A DNA stretch of 50,157 bases from Ignatzschineria indica (GTDB lineage Bacteria > Pseudomonadota > Gammaproteobacteria > Cardiobacteriales > Wohlfahrtiimonadaceae): positions 327,240 to 377,396 of the forward strand of contig NZ_QEWR01000004.1 in the NCBI RefSeq assembly GCF_003121925.1, written 5' to 3'. Shown here piece by piece: positions 36,641 to 47,591 of the stretch; the stretch's first letter is position 1, and each line of letters begins with the position of its first letter. The translations under genes were made by a program, and so were the position numbers. The notes beneath the pieces were generated by a model, which saw only the letters and a list, made by a program, of their open reading frames with translations, did not search any database and was not told where the DNA came from.

Positions 36641-36666
36641 TTGACATCTGTAAAGTTAAATATAAT
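36641..36666 (+). promoter_or_regulatory. Possible promoter of amiF
   Basis: A consensus TTGACA (36641) is followed by TATAAT (36661), but only 14 bases separate them, so the true -10 may be a few bases further. The leader to the start would be about 125 bases. Confidence 0.4.
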
Positions 36667-36797
36667 TATTTTAAAATAATGTGAAATGTTATAAAGTGAA
36701 AGAGTACATTAATGATCTCACGCCAAAAGCATGAGCGTTGTTAGCTGTACATTTGATACTTAATAAGTACTCAACAACTTTTATAAGGAGTTACATT

Positions 36798-37805
36798 ATG
36801 GGCTCAATTGGTAGTATGACTAAACCTGAATTAGGCTTTCTCGCAGCTGCGGTGCAATATCCTGTACCGATTGTGAATAGTCGAGCAGATATCGATAAGC
36901 AGATCGAAAATATCGTTCGCATTATTCATCATACAAAGGCGGGTTATCCGGGCTTAGAGCTGATTATCTTTCCTGAATATAGTACGCAAGGGTTAAATAC
37001 AGAGAAGTGGTTAACTGAGGAGTTTCTCCTAGATGTTCCCGGAAAAGAGACCGATATCTTTGCACAAGCTTGTAAAGAGGCCGGTGTTTATGGCGTCTTC
37101 TCTATTATTGAACGTAATCCCGATCCTACTAAAAACCCTTATGATACGGCGATCATTATCAATCCAGAGGGGGAGATCTGTCTTAAATATCGTAAGCTTT
37201 TCCCCTGGACGCCGATTGAGCCTTGGTCACCGGGTAACTTAGGCATGCCGGTTTGTGATGGTCCTGGCGGTAGTAAGTTAGCGATCTGTATTTGTCATGA
37301 TGGAATGATTCCAGAAGTTGCGCGTGAAGCGGCTTATAAAGGGGCAAATGTCTATATTCGTATCTCCGGTTATAGTACGCAGGTACAAGATCAGTGGATT
37401 TTAACGAATCGTTCTAATGCATGGCATAACTTGATGTACACCATCTCTGTAAACTGTGCAGGTTATGATGGAACCTTCTACTACTTTGGAGAAGGGCAGA
37501 TCTGTAACTTTGATGGAACGGTATTACAGCAGGGAACTCGCTCTCCAGGAGAGATCGTTACCGGGGAGATCTACCCGATCCTTGCCGATGGTGCGCGAAG
37601 AACTTGGGGCTTAGAGAATAATATCTACAACCTCGGAAGTCGTGCATATGTAGGCGATCCCGGCGGAGATCCAGAGACTGAATTAACCTATATCCATGAT
37701 CTTGCCAATGGAAAATATAAATTACCATGGGATGATGAGATCAAGATTAAAGATGGTTCGATCTACGGTTACTCCGAAAAAGGGAAGAAGCATTGGGAGG
37801 AGTAA
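36798..37805 (+). CDS. amiF: Formamidase AmiF
   Basis: The enzyme hydrolyses formamide to formate and ammonia. The 335-residue protein (ATG 36798, AGGAG upstream; the frame also runs 20 codons further up without a good start) is strikingly like Helicobacter pylori AmiF, starting MGSIGSM and sharing [44 protein letters not shown] and [14 protein letters not shown]. The nitrilase-type catalytic triad is at the same numbers: E60, K133 and C166. It stands alone between two arrays of the dispersed repeat lying in the same orientation. Ammonia from formamide could serve nitrogen supply or acid resistance, which is an inference. Confidence 0.96.
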   Translation: MGSIGSMTKPELGFLAAAVQYPVPIVNSRADIDKQIENIVRIIHHTKAGYPGLELIIFPEYSTQGLNTEKWLTEEFLLDVPGKETDIFAQACKEAGVYGVFSIIERNPDPTKNPYDTAIIINPEGEICLKYRKLFPWTPIEPWSPGNLGMPVCDGPGGSKLAICICHDGMIPEVAREAAYKGANVYIRISGYSTQVQDQWILTNRSNAWHNLMYTISVNCAGYDGTFYYFGEGQICNFDGTVLQQGTRSPGEIVTGEIYPILADGARRTWGLENNIYNLGSRAYVGDPGGDPETELTYIHDLANGKYKLPWDDEIKIKDGSIYGYSEKGKKHWEE

Positions 37806-37921
37806 TTCTCAAAGTCGCTTCATCGATATTGTTTAAAGGGTGTTTAAAGACCGATTAAAGGTTGAATAAATATCGATTAAAGTTCGATGAAGTTAGAATC
37901 TTCAACTGTAAGATAGTAATA

Positions 37922-37960
37922 GAGGCTGAGTTCCGATGAATTCAGCCTTTTACTATTTTT
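37922..37960 (+). terminator. Rho-independent terminator of amiF
   Basis: Arms AGGCTGA/TCAGCCT enclose a 13-base loop with GTTCC-GATGAAT and are followed by TTTACTATTTTTTG. Confidence 0.7.
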
Positions 37961-37984
37961 TGATTGAAAATAGAGGCTGATGAG

Positions 37985-38262
37985 TTGCCGGATCTTACTA
38001 TCGCATGCTTCCGCAAACTGCGCGCCGGCAAGGGGTGATCTCAATTGGTGGTCATTAAATCGCCGGCAATTACATCTAAAATAGTGTGATGATTTTCCGG
38101 CACCAAAGATGCTGTCCTGCGGGCATGCACCGGTAAAAAGAGCGAGATGGTTGGATCCCGCACCTCCACAAATTTTCTTAAGAATTATTGATTGATACAA
38201 AAAAAGCTGAACGCTGCCGGATCTTACTATCGTGTTTTTCCGCAAATCCCGCGCCGGCAGAT
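37985..38262 (+). repeat. Intergenic repeat array H-T-H downstream of amiF
   Basis: Heads start at about 37985 and 38215 (GCCGGATCTTACTATCG to GCGCCGGCA), with one tail between them (38096-38190, GCACCAAAGATGC, TGCGGGCATGCACCGG, CCCGCACCTCC, TTTCTTAAGAATTATTG). The final head ends 14 bases before the stop of the exported VOC gene. Confidence 0.92.
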
Positions 38263-38275
38263 GGTGATTTTATCG

Positions 38276-38884
38276 TTAATCAAAACTCAACTTTGGACTC
38301 TTAGCCAAACCCCAATGGTAACCATTAGGATCGGCGATAATGGCAAAGCGATCTCCCCATGCAGAGTCGTAAGGCTCTGTAATAGCTGTTCCGCCGGCAT
38401 CTAATGCATTGCGGAAAGTCTGATCAACATCATCAACATAGAGATAGAAGTAGCTTGTCAATTGTTGTTGTGGCATAAAATCGATCGGCGCACGAGTATC
38501 GGAACCACGAACATTTTGCGGAACAAACATTAAGATCAGCTCACCTAAATAATTCATCTCCACATGCTGACTCTCAGCACCCGGTCTATCCTCAAAGCGT
38601 AATTCAAAACCGAAAGCCTCTTGATAGAAACGTTTACTCTCCACAACATCAACAACTGTTAGATGGGGAACTAATAAGCGGGAAGCGAGCCAAGGTGTGC
38701 CACTCTCAGTTGCCGCAAGCCGTTGCGCTTTTTGGCTCTCTACTTGATCATTCACCTGAAGTTGTGCTTTTTCTGCCATCACCATCTCTCCTCCCGTTAT
38801 TAATGATAAGGATAATGCCATCGCCGGCAATAATCGCTTTTGAACCCTTTTATTAAGCGGTTGTCTATTGTTTGAATGTTCCAT
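38276..38884 (-). CDS. Exported VOC (glyoxalase/PhnB-like) family protein
   Basis: The 202-residue protein (ATG 38884, chosen because AGGGGA lies just upstream; the frame extends 37 codons further without a good site) begins with a basic and hydrophobic signal (KRLLPAMALSLSLITGG) and a likely cut after VMA. The mature domain has the VOC beta-alpha-beta-beta-beta pattern: LVPHLTVVDVVESKRFYQEA, FGFELRFEDRPG, YFYLYVDDVDQTFRNALDAG and FAIIADPNGYHWGL. VOC proteins bind a metal and act on small electrophiles or antibiotics; which applies here is unknown. Export is unusual for the fold. The RidA-like exported protein is the next gene upstream on the same strand. Confidence 0.8.
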   Translation of the reverse strand: MEHSNNRQPLNKRVQKRLLPAMALSLSLITGGEMVMAEKAQLQVNDQVESQKAQRLAATESGTPWLASRLLVPHLTVVDVVESKRFYQEAFGFELRFEDRPGAESQHVEMNYLGELILMFVPQNVRGSDTRAPIDFMPQQQLTSYFYLYVDDVDQTFRNALDAGGTAITEPYDSAWGDRFAIIADPNGYHWGLAKSPKLSFD

Positions 38885-39122
38885 CTCTTTCCCCTTTGAT
38901 TTTTTATTGTTATCTTTTGTTGTAATTTTTTGTCTCTTGAGATCACTCAAGGTGAGACAGTGGGTGTTTTTTGAAACCTCAAATAGAGATAGCACGATCT
39001 TTTCTTACTCTGCAAACAATGAGCGATCAATCGAGTAATAAAGAGGCAATGTTATGTATGGAATATCGCATGCTCTTTTTGTTAAAAGCTTGATTTTATC
39101 AATGATCTCAAGCTTAAAATAA

Positions 39123-39155
39123 AAAACTCCCAAACGCTGATAACGCTTGGGAGTT
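39123..39155 (-). terminator. Terminator of the RidA-like gene
   Basis: Arms AAACTCCCAA/TTGGGAGTTT enclose a 13-base loop; both flanks are A/T tracts so it may work on both strands. It separates the RidA-like gene from the exported VOC gene, which must have its own promoter. Confidence 0.85.
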
Positions 39156-39323
39156 TTATCGGTTTTATTGCACCTATTTTAGCAAAAATTCTCTTTTCTG
39201 CTGTTTTTTAGGCTAAAACCTTTAATTTGTTTTGCTAGTTGAACTATTTTCGAAGGAATCTTCTTCGGGTTGTATCATTTTTGATGCAGGTTCAACGTGA
39301 GTTGTAATCATTATCGCTGATGA

Positions 39324-39794
39324 TTACTTCTTCTTCGCAGCAATTACTTCAATTTCGATTAACCATTCTGGGAATGCTAAACCTTTGACTTCAAATGCTG
39401 AGCGTGCTGGAACTTTTGTCTCAGCGCCTTCACCGAAGAATTGCGCATAACCTTTCATAAAGCCGGCAAAATCCATTTTACCAAGATCAGGATCAGCGAC
39501 TAAGTAGACTTGCATTTTAACAATATCACCCATCGTTAAACCTTGCTCTTCTAAGGTCTTTTTGATGGAGTTGAGAATGCCGACAGTCTGCTCTTCTGTT
39601 GTACGAGCAAAAGTACCATCTTCCAATTTTGGTGGAACTGCACCGCTGAGGTAGTAAGTTGTTACATCGCTTGGAACTTCAACGACAGTTGAGATGGGAA
39701 ATCCACCCGGAGCTGCTGTTCTTACGATATCATCTGCCATTGCGCCACCCATTGTTATGCCTGCTGCAAGCAGGATTGCTGTTAGTTTTTTCAT
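39324..39794 (-). CDS. Exported RidA/YjgF-family protein
   Basis: The 156-residue precursor has a clear signal peptide (MKKLTAILLAAGITMGGAMA, cut before DDIVRT). The mature domain follows the RidA pattern: TYYLSGAVPP, TVGILNSIKKTLEEQGLTMG, DIVKMQVYLVADPDLG and VPARSAFEVKGLAFPEWLIE, with the conserved arginine in PARSA. Classical RidA is cytosolic and deaminates reactive imines; the exported version would work in the periplasm on unknown substrates. AGGAA lies before ATG 39794. It has its own terminator at 39123-39155. Confidence 0.85.
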   Translation of the reverse strand: MKKLTAILLAAGITMGGAMADDIVRTAAPGGFPISTVVEVPSDVTTYYLSGAVPPKLEDGTFARTTEEQTVGILNSIKKTLEEQGLTMGDIVKMQVYLVADPDLGKMDFAGFMKGYAQFFGEGAETKVPARSAFEVKGLAFPEWLIEIEVIAAKKK

Positions 39795-40144
39795 TCCTAT
39801 TTCCTTTTTTATCGATGTTATTCACCTTATCACTTCTTGATGAGAAGTGGATAAAAGATCGCTTTTTTGAAGCGACTATTGATGATAACGATTTAAGGGT
39901 ACCGTTCGATGCTCTCACCCGTCTGCAAAGATGCGAAGAAGTGATAGGAACCCCTCTTTTATGAGTATTGGAAAGAGAAGTAAATCGATCGGCAAGAACG
40001 GTGCATTATAGGGGGAAATAGCGGGGAGTAAAAGCAAATCTTCGAAAAGCGTATAGATTTTTAGCAGTTACTTTCTCTCTCTGTAAAGAGATCTCGGCAG
40101 AGAGAATCTCTCGGATTACTATTTTTTTCTTTCTTCTGCTCCAT

Positions 40145-40173
40145 TTGCTTTTAAAGAGGAGACAAGCTATAAC
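40145..40173 (+). promoter_or_regulatory. Promoter of the thiC transcript
   Basis: TTGCTT is followed after 17 bases by TATAAC. A small hairpin CTGCATC/GGTGCAG follows at 40183-40205, directly before the riboswitch. The 39795-40144 stretch otherwise shows no gene. Confidence 0.55.
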
Positions 40174-40208
40174 TGTAATGGTCTGCATCTATAAAAGGTG
40201 CAGATGAT

Positions 40209-40304
40209 TTCGCTAGGGGTGCCCAATGAAGTTGGGCTGAGATTAGCATGAATTATGCTTAAACCCTCAGGACCTGATCTGGCTAGTACCAGCGTAGGGA
40301 AGTA
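40209..40304 (+). ncRNA. TPP riboswitch (THI element)
   Basis: The conserved core is present: AGGGGTGCCC, TTGGGCTGAGA, AAACCCTCAGGACCTGATCTG without gaps in the original (GACCTGATCTGG), and CTAGTACCAGCGTAGGGAA. It binds thiamine diphosphate and lowers expression of thiC downstream through the terminator at 40417. Confidence 0.96.
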
Positions 40305-40416
40305 AACAATCTATAGTAGATCTGTAAAGCGTTAGAGATAGGCGGATGATTGGAGATTCATTAAGGATCAATCAGCTTGTTGCTAAAGAAGAATAGGTAT
40401 CTACTGTGTCGATTAG

Positions 40417-40459
40417 GCCTGAGTTATTCGCGATATGATCGTTGAAGCTCAGGTTTTTT
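40417..40459 (+). terminator. Riboswitch-controlled terminator in the thiC leader
   Basis: Arms CCTGAGTT/AGCTCAGG with a loop of about 25 bases are followed by seven T. Position between the TPP element and thiC suggests transcription attenuation. Confidence 0.75.
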
Positions 40460-40504
40460 TGTACCAATTTACGCCTATGCCAGAATCTCGTCTTTTATTT
40501 TTAG

Positions 40505-42313
<1,809 letters not shown>

Positions 42314-42370
42314 TTACCCTTGGGAATAATTTGTTGAGATAATTGCTGTATTAAGTAATATTTTTAGAAA

Positions 42371-42404
42371 ACTCTCTTGTCGAGTCGGCAGGGGAGTTTT
42401 TTTG
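42371..42404 (+). terminator. Rho-independent terminator of thiC
   Basis: Arms ACTCTCTTG/CAGGGGAGT (with G-U pairs) are followed by seven T. Confidence 0.8.
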
Positions 42405-42530
42405 CATGCATGCTTGACTGATTATTGATTGGTTTGTGATTGTTATATAAAAAATATTGCCCAAGATTTTATGAATAGACTAAAATGTATTCAGTAATTG
42501 GCAATTTTTGCCAAAATATTAGGAGGCAAT

Positions 42531-42764
42531 ATGAGTACGATGAATATATCTTTGCCGGAATCATTAAAAGAATTTGTCGAAGATAAAGTTCAAAATGGAA
42601 CTTATAGTACAAATAGTGAATATGTAAAAGATTTGATTCGTAAGGAATTAGAGCGTGAAAAGCTTCGAAATATTTTATTAGAAGGGGCAAGATCTCCTTG
42701 CTCTGAGCAAGCTTTAGATCAGCACTATTTTCAGAACTTACGAAACAGAGTATTCTCTAAATAG
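42531..42764 (+). CDS. ParD-type antitoxin
   Basis: The 77-residue protein begins at ATG 42531, set by AGGAGG 5 bases before it; the longer frame start at 42498 is not supported. The N-terminal ribbon-helix-helix DNA-binding part (STMNISLPESLKEFVEDKV, GTYSTNSEYVKDLIRKELE) is typical of ParD/CC2985 antitoxins. The disordered C-terminal half wraps the toxin. It would bind and repress its own promoter. It lies 5 bases before parE, a classical toxin-antitoxin arrangement. Confidence 0.92.
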   Translation: MSTMNISLPESLKEFVEDKVQNGTYSTNSEYVKDLIRKELEREKLRNILLEGARSPCSEQALDQHYFQNLRNRVFSK

Positions 42765-42769
42765 TTTTT

Positions 42770-43084
42770 ATGATAGACAACAGACAGATTACTCAATCAA
42801 CATTAGCAGAGCAAGATATTGAAAATGCTCTGCTTTATTATATGGAAGAATCGGCAAGATTTGCGCTCTCTTTTATTGATGATTTAGAAAAAACGATTCA
42901 GCATATTGGTGAACATCCCTCAAGCGGCTCAACTCGTTATGCTTATGAATTGGGCATTCCTAATTTGCGAAGCTGGCAATTAAAACGTTTTCCTTATCTA
43001 ATTTTTTATATGGAAGAAGATAATAGCATTTATGTTTGGCGCGTGTTGCATGCGCATTCGGATATTCCTAGCTGGATGAAATAA
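42770..43084 (+). CDS. ParE/RelE-family toxin
   Basis: The 104-residue protein shows the ParE fold pattern: LAEQDIENALLYYMEES, RFALSFIDDLEKTIQHIGEH, and the basic C-terminal strands WQLKRFPYLIFYMEEDNSIY and VWRVLHAHSDIPSW. ParE toxins poison DNA gyrase; RelE relatives cut mRNA at the ribosome, and the family alone does not decide which. It starts five bases after the antitoxin stop, with no separate ribosome site, so it is translationally coupled. The base composition is AT-rich like the PIN gene beside it. Confidence 0.9.
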   Translation: MIDNRQITQSTLAEQDIENALLYYMEESARFALSFIDDLEKTIQHIGEHPSSGSTRYAYELGIPNLRSWQLKRFPYLIFYMEEDNSIYVWRVLHAHSDIPSWMK

Positions 43085-43171
43085 TAGTATTAGCAATACA
43101 TTATTTCCCTTGGAATAAAATGATTTATGATATTTTTATTCAATGATAAATAAACTTTGATATGTACTAAG

Positions 43172-44437
43172 ATGAAAAATGAATTTAAGGCGTATTATCA
43201 ATCTAAAAATGAGCTTGATGTAAAAGAACTCTGGAAAAATGATAAAACGATCTTTGTATTTGATACGAATGTTCTGATTAATTTGTACCGTTATAAAAAA
43301 GAAACAGTAGACGATTTTATTAAATTAGTGAAAACATTGAGGGATCGTGTTTTTATTCCCTATCATGTGGGACTTGAATATCATCGGAATAGACTAAAAC
43401 CTATTATTGAAAATCGAAGCGAGATTAATAAGCTTTCATCTGAATTGGCAAGATGCTGGGATAATGAAAAGTTTAAAAAGTTAATAGATAGTCGCTCTGT
43501 TAATAAGCATCCTTCACTTGCAAAATTGCTTCAAGAAATATTGCAGACTTTTGATGAGCAGAAAGCTAAGGTCGATGAGGAGATTAAAAATATTTCTCGA
43601 AAGGAGCTTCATGTCACGGCTCAAGATCGTATTAGAGAGGATATTTTAGAAATTTTTGGCGGAAACTTAGGGAAAGCTCCAGAAAATCAAACATGGCTAG
43701 ATGAATTATATAAAGAAGGGGAAGAACGATATAAAAATGAAATTCCCCCTGGATATAAAGATCAAAATAAAGACTTAGATGGAACTGATAGCTTTCAATA
43801 TAAAAAATTGATTTATAAAAGAAAGTTTGGTGACCTTATTATTTGGAAACAGATTTTACAGTATGTGGAATTTCAAGATGATATAGATAATGTTGTATTC
43901 ATTACAGATGATTTAAAAGAAGATTGGGTATATCGAGTCAACTCACAGGGTTATAAGGTTATTGGCGCAAGAATTGAGCTAATTGATGAATATGCGCAAG
44001 TAAAACCGGCTGGAGTATTTTCTGTGTATAGCTCTGATGAATTTATTGAAAATGGCAATAATGTATTTGATTTAGAAATAGCTGAAGGTTCTGTTGAGGA
44101 TGTCAGGTTTAATTTGCATGAGTTTTATGAAAGAGTTAATCATTTGAATAATATAGTGCCTCAACCGCTTAAAAAACTTATGGCTAATGACTTGTTTAAA
44201 ACTCTGCACCATATAAGTACTGTTAATAATTTAAGGTCTCAGGCATTGAATGGTGAAATTGATAAAAAAATAGTAGAAAAATCTCAATTAGAGATGCATT
44301 TAAAAGATCTTTTTATTGCCTCTAATGCCTCAATTTCTTTAGATGAATATCTTGAACTTGAAAAGCATATTGAAGAAATTCAAGATCAAATAAAAAACAT
44401 TGATCTTGAAATTTCTGAATTAAAAGAAGGGTTGTAG
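43172..44437 (+). CDS. PIN-like domain protein (PIN_8 type)
   Basis: The 421-residue protein begins at ATG 43172; a TTG at 43157 would add five residues, and neither has a strong ribosome site. The N-terminal half has PIN-nuclease features: KTIFVFDTNVLINLYRYKK, then FIPYHVGLEYHRNR, later KFGDLIIWKQILQYV and VVFITDDLKEDW. These place acidic residues D, E, D and D as in metal-dependent RNases. The C-terminal 150 residues are helical with likely coiled coils (LEKHIEEIQDQIKNIDLEIS). PIN_8 proteins occur in predicted defence loci; the target is unknown. The gene is strikingly AT-rich compared with neighbours, lies just after ParDE, and ends 2 bases from the convergent brnQ stop. Confidence 0.82.
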   Translation: MKNEFKAYYQSKNELDVKELWKNDKTIFVFDTNVLINLYRYKKETVDDFIKLVKTLRDRVFIPYHVGLEYHRNRLKPIIENRSEINKLSSELARCWDNEKFKKLIDSRSVNKHPSLAKLLQEILQTFDEQKAKVDEEIKNISRKELHVTAQDRIREDILEIFGGNLGKAPENQTWLDELYKEGEERYKNEIPPGYKDQNKDLDGTDSFQYKKLIYKRKFGDLIIWKQILQYVEFQDDIDNVVFITDDLKEDWVYRVNSQGYKVIGARIELIDEYAQVKPAGVFSVYSSDEFIENGNNVFDLEIAEGSVEDVRFNLHEFYERVNHLNNIVPQPLKKLMANDLFKTLHHISTVNNLRSQALNGEIDKKIVEKSQLEMHLKDLFIASNASISLDEYLELEKHIEEIQDQIKNIDLEISELKEGL

Positions 44438-44439
44438 TT

Positions 44440-45792
44440 CTACTTTGAAGGTAAGCCTTTTATTAGGCTAACAATCCACCCAATCACGAAGCCGGCAATT
44501 GCAGGGAGGATCCAGCCCATATTGACATCGGAAAGTGGGAGTAAGTTATCGAAAAATGAGGTAATGCTAAAAATGATCGGGTTTTGGCTAATCACTTCAG
44601 AGGATGCTTTTAAACCTTCAACTACCGCAATTATAAAGGTAAAGCCGATTGTAAATTGATAGACAATCTTCTTGTGATGAAAAAGGGGTGAGGCAAAAGC
44701 TAAAAAGACCAAGGTGATCGCTAATGGATAGAGGAACATCAATACCGGAATAGAGATACTGATAATAGCGGTTAGTCCCACATTTGCAATCAGCATACTA
44801 ATCAAGCTAAAGAGATGAACAAAAGTGCGGTAAGAGATCTTAGGAAAGAGCTGATTAAACATCTCCGCACAGGCGCAGATCAGGCCGATTGCAGTTTTGA
44901 GACAGGCAACGGTAATGATAATCGCTAAAAGAATCGAGCCATAGGCACCAAAGTAGTAAGTTGCGATCTGTGCAAGAGCGATACCACCATTTTCAGAGAG
45001 CGGATAAGCATTGAGACTCATCGCGCCGATATAAGCAAGACAACCATAGATCACACTCATTAAAATTAAGCTGATAATTCCCGACTTAAAGGTATCTTTG
45101 GCAATATCGGTCGTATTTGTCACTCCAAAACTTTTGATCGCATTAACCACAATAATCCCAAAAGCGAGAGAAGCTAAGACATCCATAGTATTATAGCCTT
45201 CAGTAAACCCTTTAAAGAAAGGGCTTCCTTGATATGCCGGTTGAATAGCTAATGGTTCGATCTCCCCCATCGGTTTAATAAAGGCGCTAATAATTAAGAA
45301 CGCAAGAAAGAGGAGAAAGAGCGGATTGAGAACCTTGCCAATCCACATCATAATATTGCTAGGGTTGAGCGATAAGATCCACGCAAGTAGAAAGAAGAGA
45401 ATCGTAAAGATTAAGAGGGCAATGGTATATTGATCTTCACCTAGGAATGGGGTTAAACCGATCTCAAAGGAGACAGTTGCTGTACGGGGAAGGGCGAAGA
45501 ATGGACCAATCGTGAGATAGAGAACCATCGTAAAGAAGAGCCCGTAAGCCGGAGTGATACGACTTGCTAGATCATATAGACCATTACTTTTGGAAAATCC
45601 AATCGCCACAACACCTAAAAAGGGGAGACCGACCCCGGTGAGAATAAATCCAATCGTTGCCATTAAGGTAGAAGCTCCTGCTTCTTGCCCCATATGTACC
45701 GGAAAGATTAAGTTGCCGGCGCCAAAAAATAGACCAAATAACATCGACCCAACGGTGATGTAAGATGCTAGAGAGAGTTTGTTATTCTTCAT
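44440..45792 (-). CDS. brnQ: Branched-chain amino acid transport protein BrnQ
   Basis: BrnQ imports leucine, isoleucine and valine with sodium. The 450-residue protein has about twelve membrane helices. The family pattern is clear in GSMLFGLFFGAGNLIFPVHM, GVGLPFLGVVAIG, YGLFFTMVLYLTIGPFFALP without a break, RTATVSFEIG, and LASLAFGIIVVNAIK. The ATG at 45792 gives the usual length. It is monocistronic and convergent with the PIN-like gene. Leader bases before it include GTCCC-GGGAC-type hairpin sequence near 45815. Confidence 0.93.
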   Translation of the reverse strand: MKNNKLSLASYITVGSMLFGLFFGAGNLIFPVHMGQEAGASTLMATIGFILTGVGLPFLGVVAIGFSKSNGLYDLASRITPAYGLFFTMVLYLTIGPFFALPRTATVSFEIGLTPFLGEDQYTIALLIFTILFFLLAWILSLNPSNIMMWIGKVLNPLFLLFLAFLIISAFIKPMGEIEPLAIQPAYQGSPFFKGFTEGYNTMDVLASLAFGIIVVNAIKSFGVTNTTDIAKDTFKSGIISLILMSVIYGCLAYIGAMSLNAYPLSENGGIALAQIATYYFGAYGSILLAIIITVACLKTAIGLICACAEMFNQLFPKISYRTFVHLFSLISMLIANVGLTAIISISIPVLMFLYPLAITLVFLAFASPLFHHKKIVYQFTIGFTFIIAVVEGLKASSEVISQNPIIFSITSFFDNLLPLSDVNMGWILPAIAGFVIGWIVSLIKGLPSK

Positions 45793-45986
45793 ATCTTATC
45801 TCGAATTTTAAAACGTCCCTTTTGGGGACAAAATGAACCTGTAGGTTTTGCCTAAACGTTGATGACTTTACTAAAAAAATCGAGAGCTTGTTGAATTTTT
45901 TATAAGTTGTTAAAAATGGAATGTCGGATAAATTCTCTCCAATTAGTGTATAGTGCTCCTTTCTTTTAGATAGGTGTACACGCTTT

Positions 45987-47459
45987 ATGTCTTTTAACTC
46001 CCTCGGTTTACGTGATGAACTTTTAACAGCAATTAGTGACGCTGGATATAGTGAGCCTACACCTATCCAACAACAAGCGATTCCGATCATCCTCAAAGGG
46101 CGTGATCTGATGGCCTGCGCGCAGACGGGAACGGGTAAAACCGCCGGGTTTACACTTCCAATTTTAGAATTAATGAGTCAAACATCCGTAACAGGTGTAG
46201 CGAAAAGTGGGCAGAATAGACAAAATAGAAGAGCTGTTCGAGCGTTGATCCTCTCTCCTACAAGGGAGTTGGCGGCGCAGATCCATGAGAATCTTGTGAT
46301 CTATAGCCGACACCTTAAACTTCGCTCTCTAGTGGTCTTTGGTGGAGTGAGCATCAATCCTCAAATGATGAAACTTCGTGGTGGTGTCGATATCTTAGTA
46401 GCAACGCCTGGTCGTCTTCTCGATCTAGAGCAGCAAAATGCGGTCGATCTCTCTCAAGTTGAATATCTTGTATTAGACGAAGCAGATCGTATGTTAGATA
46501 TGGGTTTTATCCATGATATTCGGCGCGTTCTCTCTAAACTACCGGCAAAGAGACAGACTTTACTCTTTTCAGCTACCTTTTCTCCAGAGATTACGACCCT
46601 TGCAACAAAGTTATTGCATCAGCCTGCAACAGTTGAGATTGAAAGAGAGAAGCCGGCATCCGAGCAGGTGACTCAAGAACTCTATTTTGTCGATAAAACA
46701 CGAAAAAGAGAACTTTTATCCCATCTAATAGAGCGGGAGAATTGGCAACAGGTCTTAGTTTTTTGCCGAACAAAACATGGTGCTAATCGTTTAACAGAAT
46801 ATCTTAATAATAGAGGGATTGTGGCGGCTGCGATCCATGGCAATAAGAGTCAAGGAGCAAGGACGAAAGCCTTAGCGGATTTCAAAGCCGATGCTCTTCA
46901 GGTTTTAGTAGCGACAGATATTGCCGCTCGTGGTATCGATATTGCTGAGCTCCCTTTTGTGGTGAATTTTGATCTCCCTAGTGTGCCGGCAGATTATGTG
47001 CATCGTATTGGGCGAACAGGGCGAGCAGCGGCAACCGGTAAAGCTGTTTCACTGGTTTGCATCGATGAGCAGAAGCTCCTAAAAGATATTGAACGCCTTC
47101 TGAAAAAAGAGATCCCTAAAGTGACTATTGCCGGCTTTGAGCCCGATCCAACGATTAAAGCAGAGCCGATAGAAACAAGGCGTGGCGGCAGAGGTCGGGG
47201 AAGCAGTCATGGAAATAGTCGTAGCGCAGGTAGAGGGCGTGGACGAGACCAATCACCACAGGGTCGTAATAGTGGTGAGAAGACCGAGAGTAGTGAAAAG
47301 AGCACAAAAAGCAGAACTCGCCGAAGAGCTAATGGCGAGAATGCCGGTAATCACTTAGGAAATGCCGGAAGCGGACGAGGTGAGAGCAAACCATCAAGTA
47401 CTTCAACCGCGGATCGGCCAAGACGTCGCCGTAGAGTGAAGAAGGTGGAAGAGAGATAA
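45987..47459 (+). CDS. rhlE: ATP-dependent RNA helicase, RhlE type
   Basis: This DEAD-box helicase unwinds RNA during ribosome assembly and decay. The 490-residue protein has the Q motif ([14 protein letters not shown]), Walker [56 protein letters not shown] and HRIGRTGRA. The C-terminal tail from about 398 is rich in RGG and arginine ([13 protein letters not shown], and a final run of basic residues), typical for RNA contact. ATG 45987 starts at the normal MSFNSLGL. It is monocistronic with a strong terminator. Confidence 0.94.
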   Translation: MSFNSLGLRDELLTAISDAGYSEPTPIQQQAIPIILKGRDLMACAQTGTGKTAGFTLPILELMSQTSVTGVAKSGQNRQNRRAVRALILSPTRELAAQIHENLVIYSRHLKLRSLVVFGGVSINPQMMKLRGGVDILVATPGRLLDLEQQNAVDLSQVEYLVLDEADRMLDMGFIHDIRRVLSKLPAKRQTLLFSATFSPEITTLATKLLHQPATVEIEREKPASEQVTQELYFVDKTRKRELLSHLIERENWQQVLVFCRTKHGANRLTEYLNNRGIVAAAIHGNKSQGARTKALADFKADALQVLVATDIAARGIDIAELPFVVNFDLPSVPADYVHRIGRTGRAAATGKAVSLVCIDEQKLLKDIERLLKKEIPKVTIAGFEPDPTIKAEPIETRRGGRGRGSSHGNSRSAGRGRGRDQSPQGRNSGEKTESSEKSTKSRTRRRANGENAGNHLGNAGSGRGESKPSSTSTADRPRRRRRVKKVEER

Positions 47460-47490
47460 CTCTCTATCTCTATTTAATAAGAAACAAGGA

Positions 47491-47523
47491 AACAGATCGG
47501 ATGTTATTCGATCTGTTTTTTTA
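47491..47523 (+). terminator. Rho-independent terminator of rhlE
   Basis: Arms ACAGATCG/CGATCTGT with a 9-base loop are followed by seven T. Confidence 0.92.
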
Positions 47524-47591
47524 TTGTTATCTAGGTTATCAAAACATCAAAAAAACATCAATAATAGTGATAAGTCCGAGCGAAAGGGCTC

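Noticed and set aside
45782-46096. 104-residue ORF opposite the rhlE start
   Set aside because: It overlaps the well-supported rhlE start and the brnQ leader and has no recognisable features.
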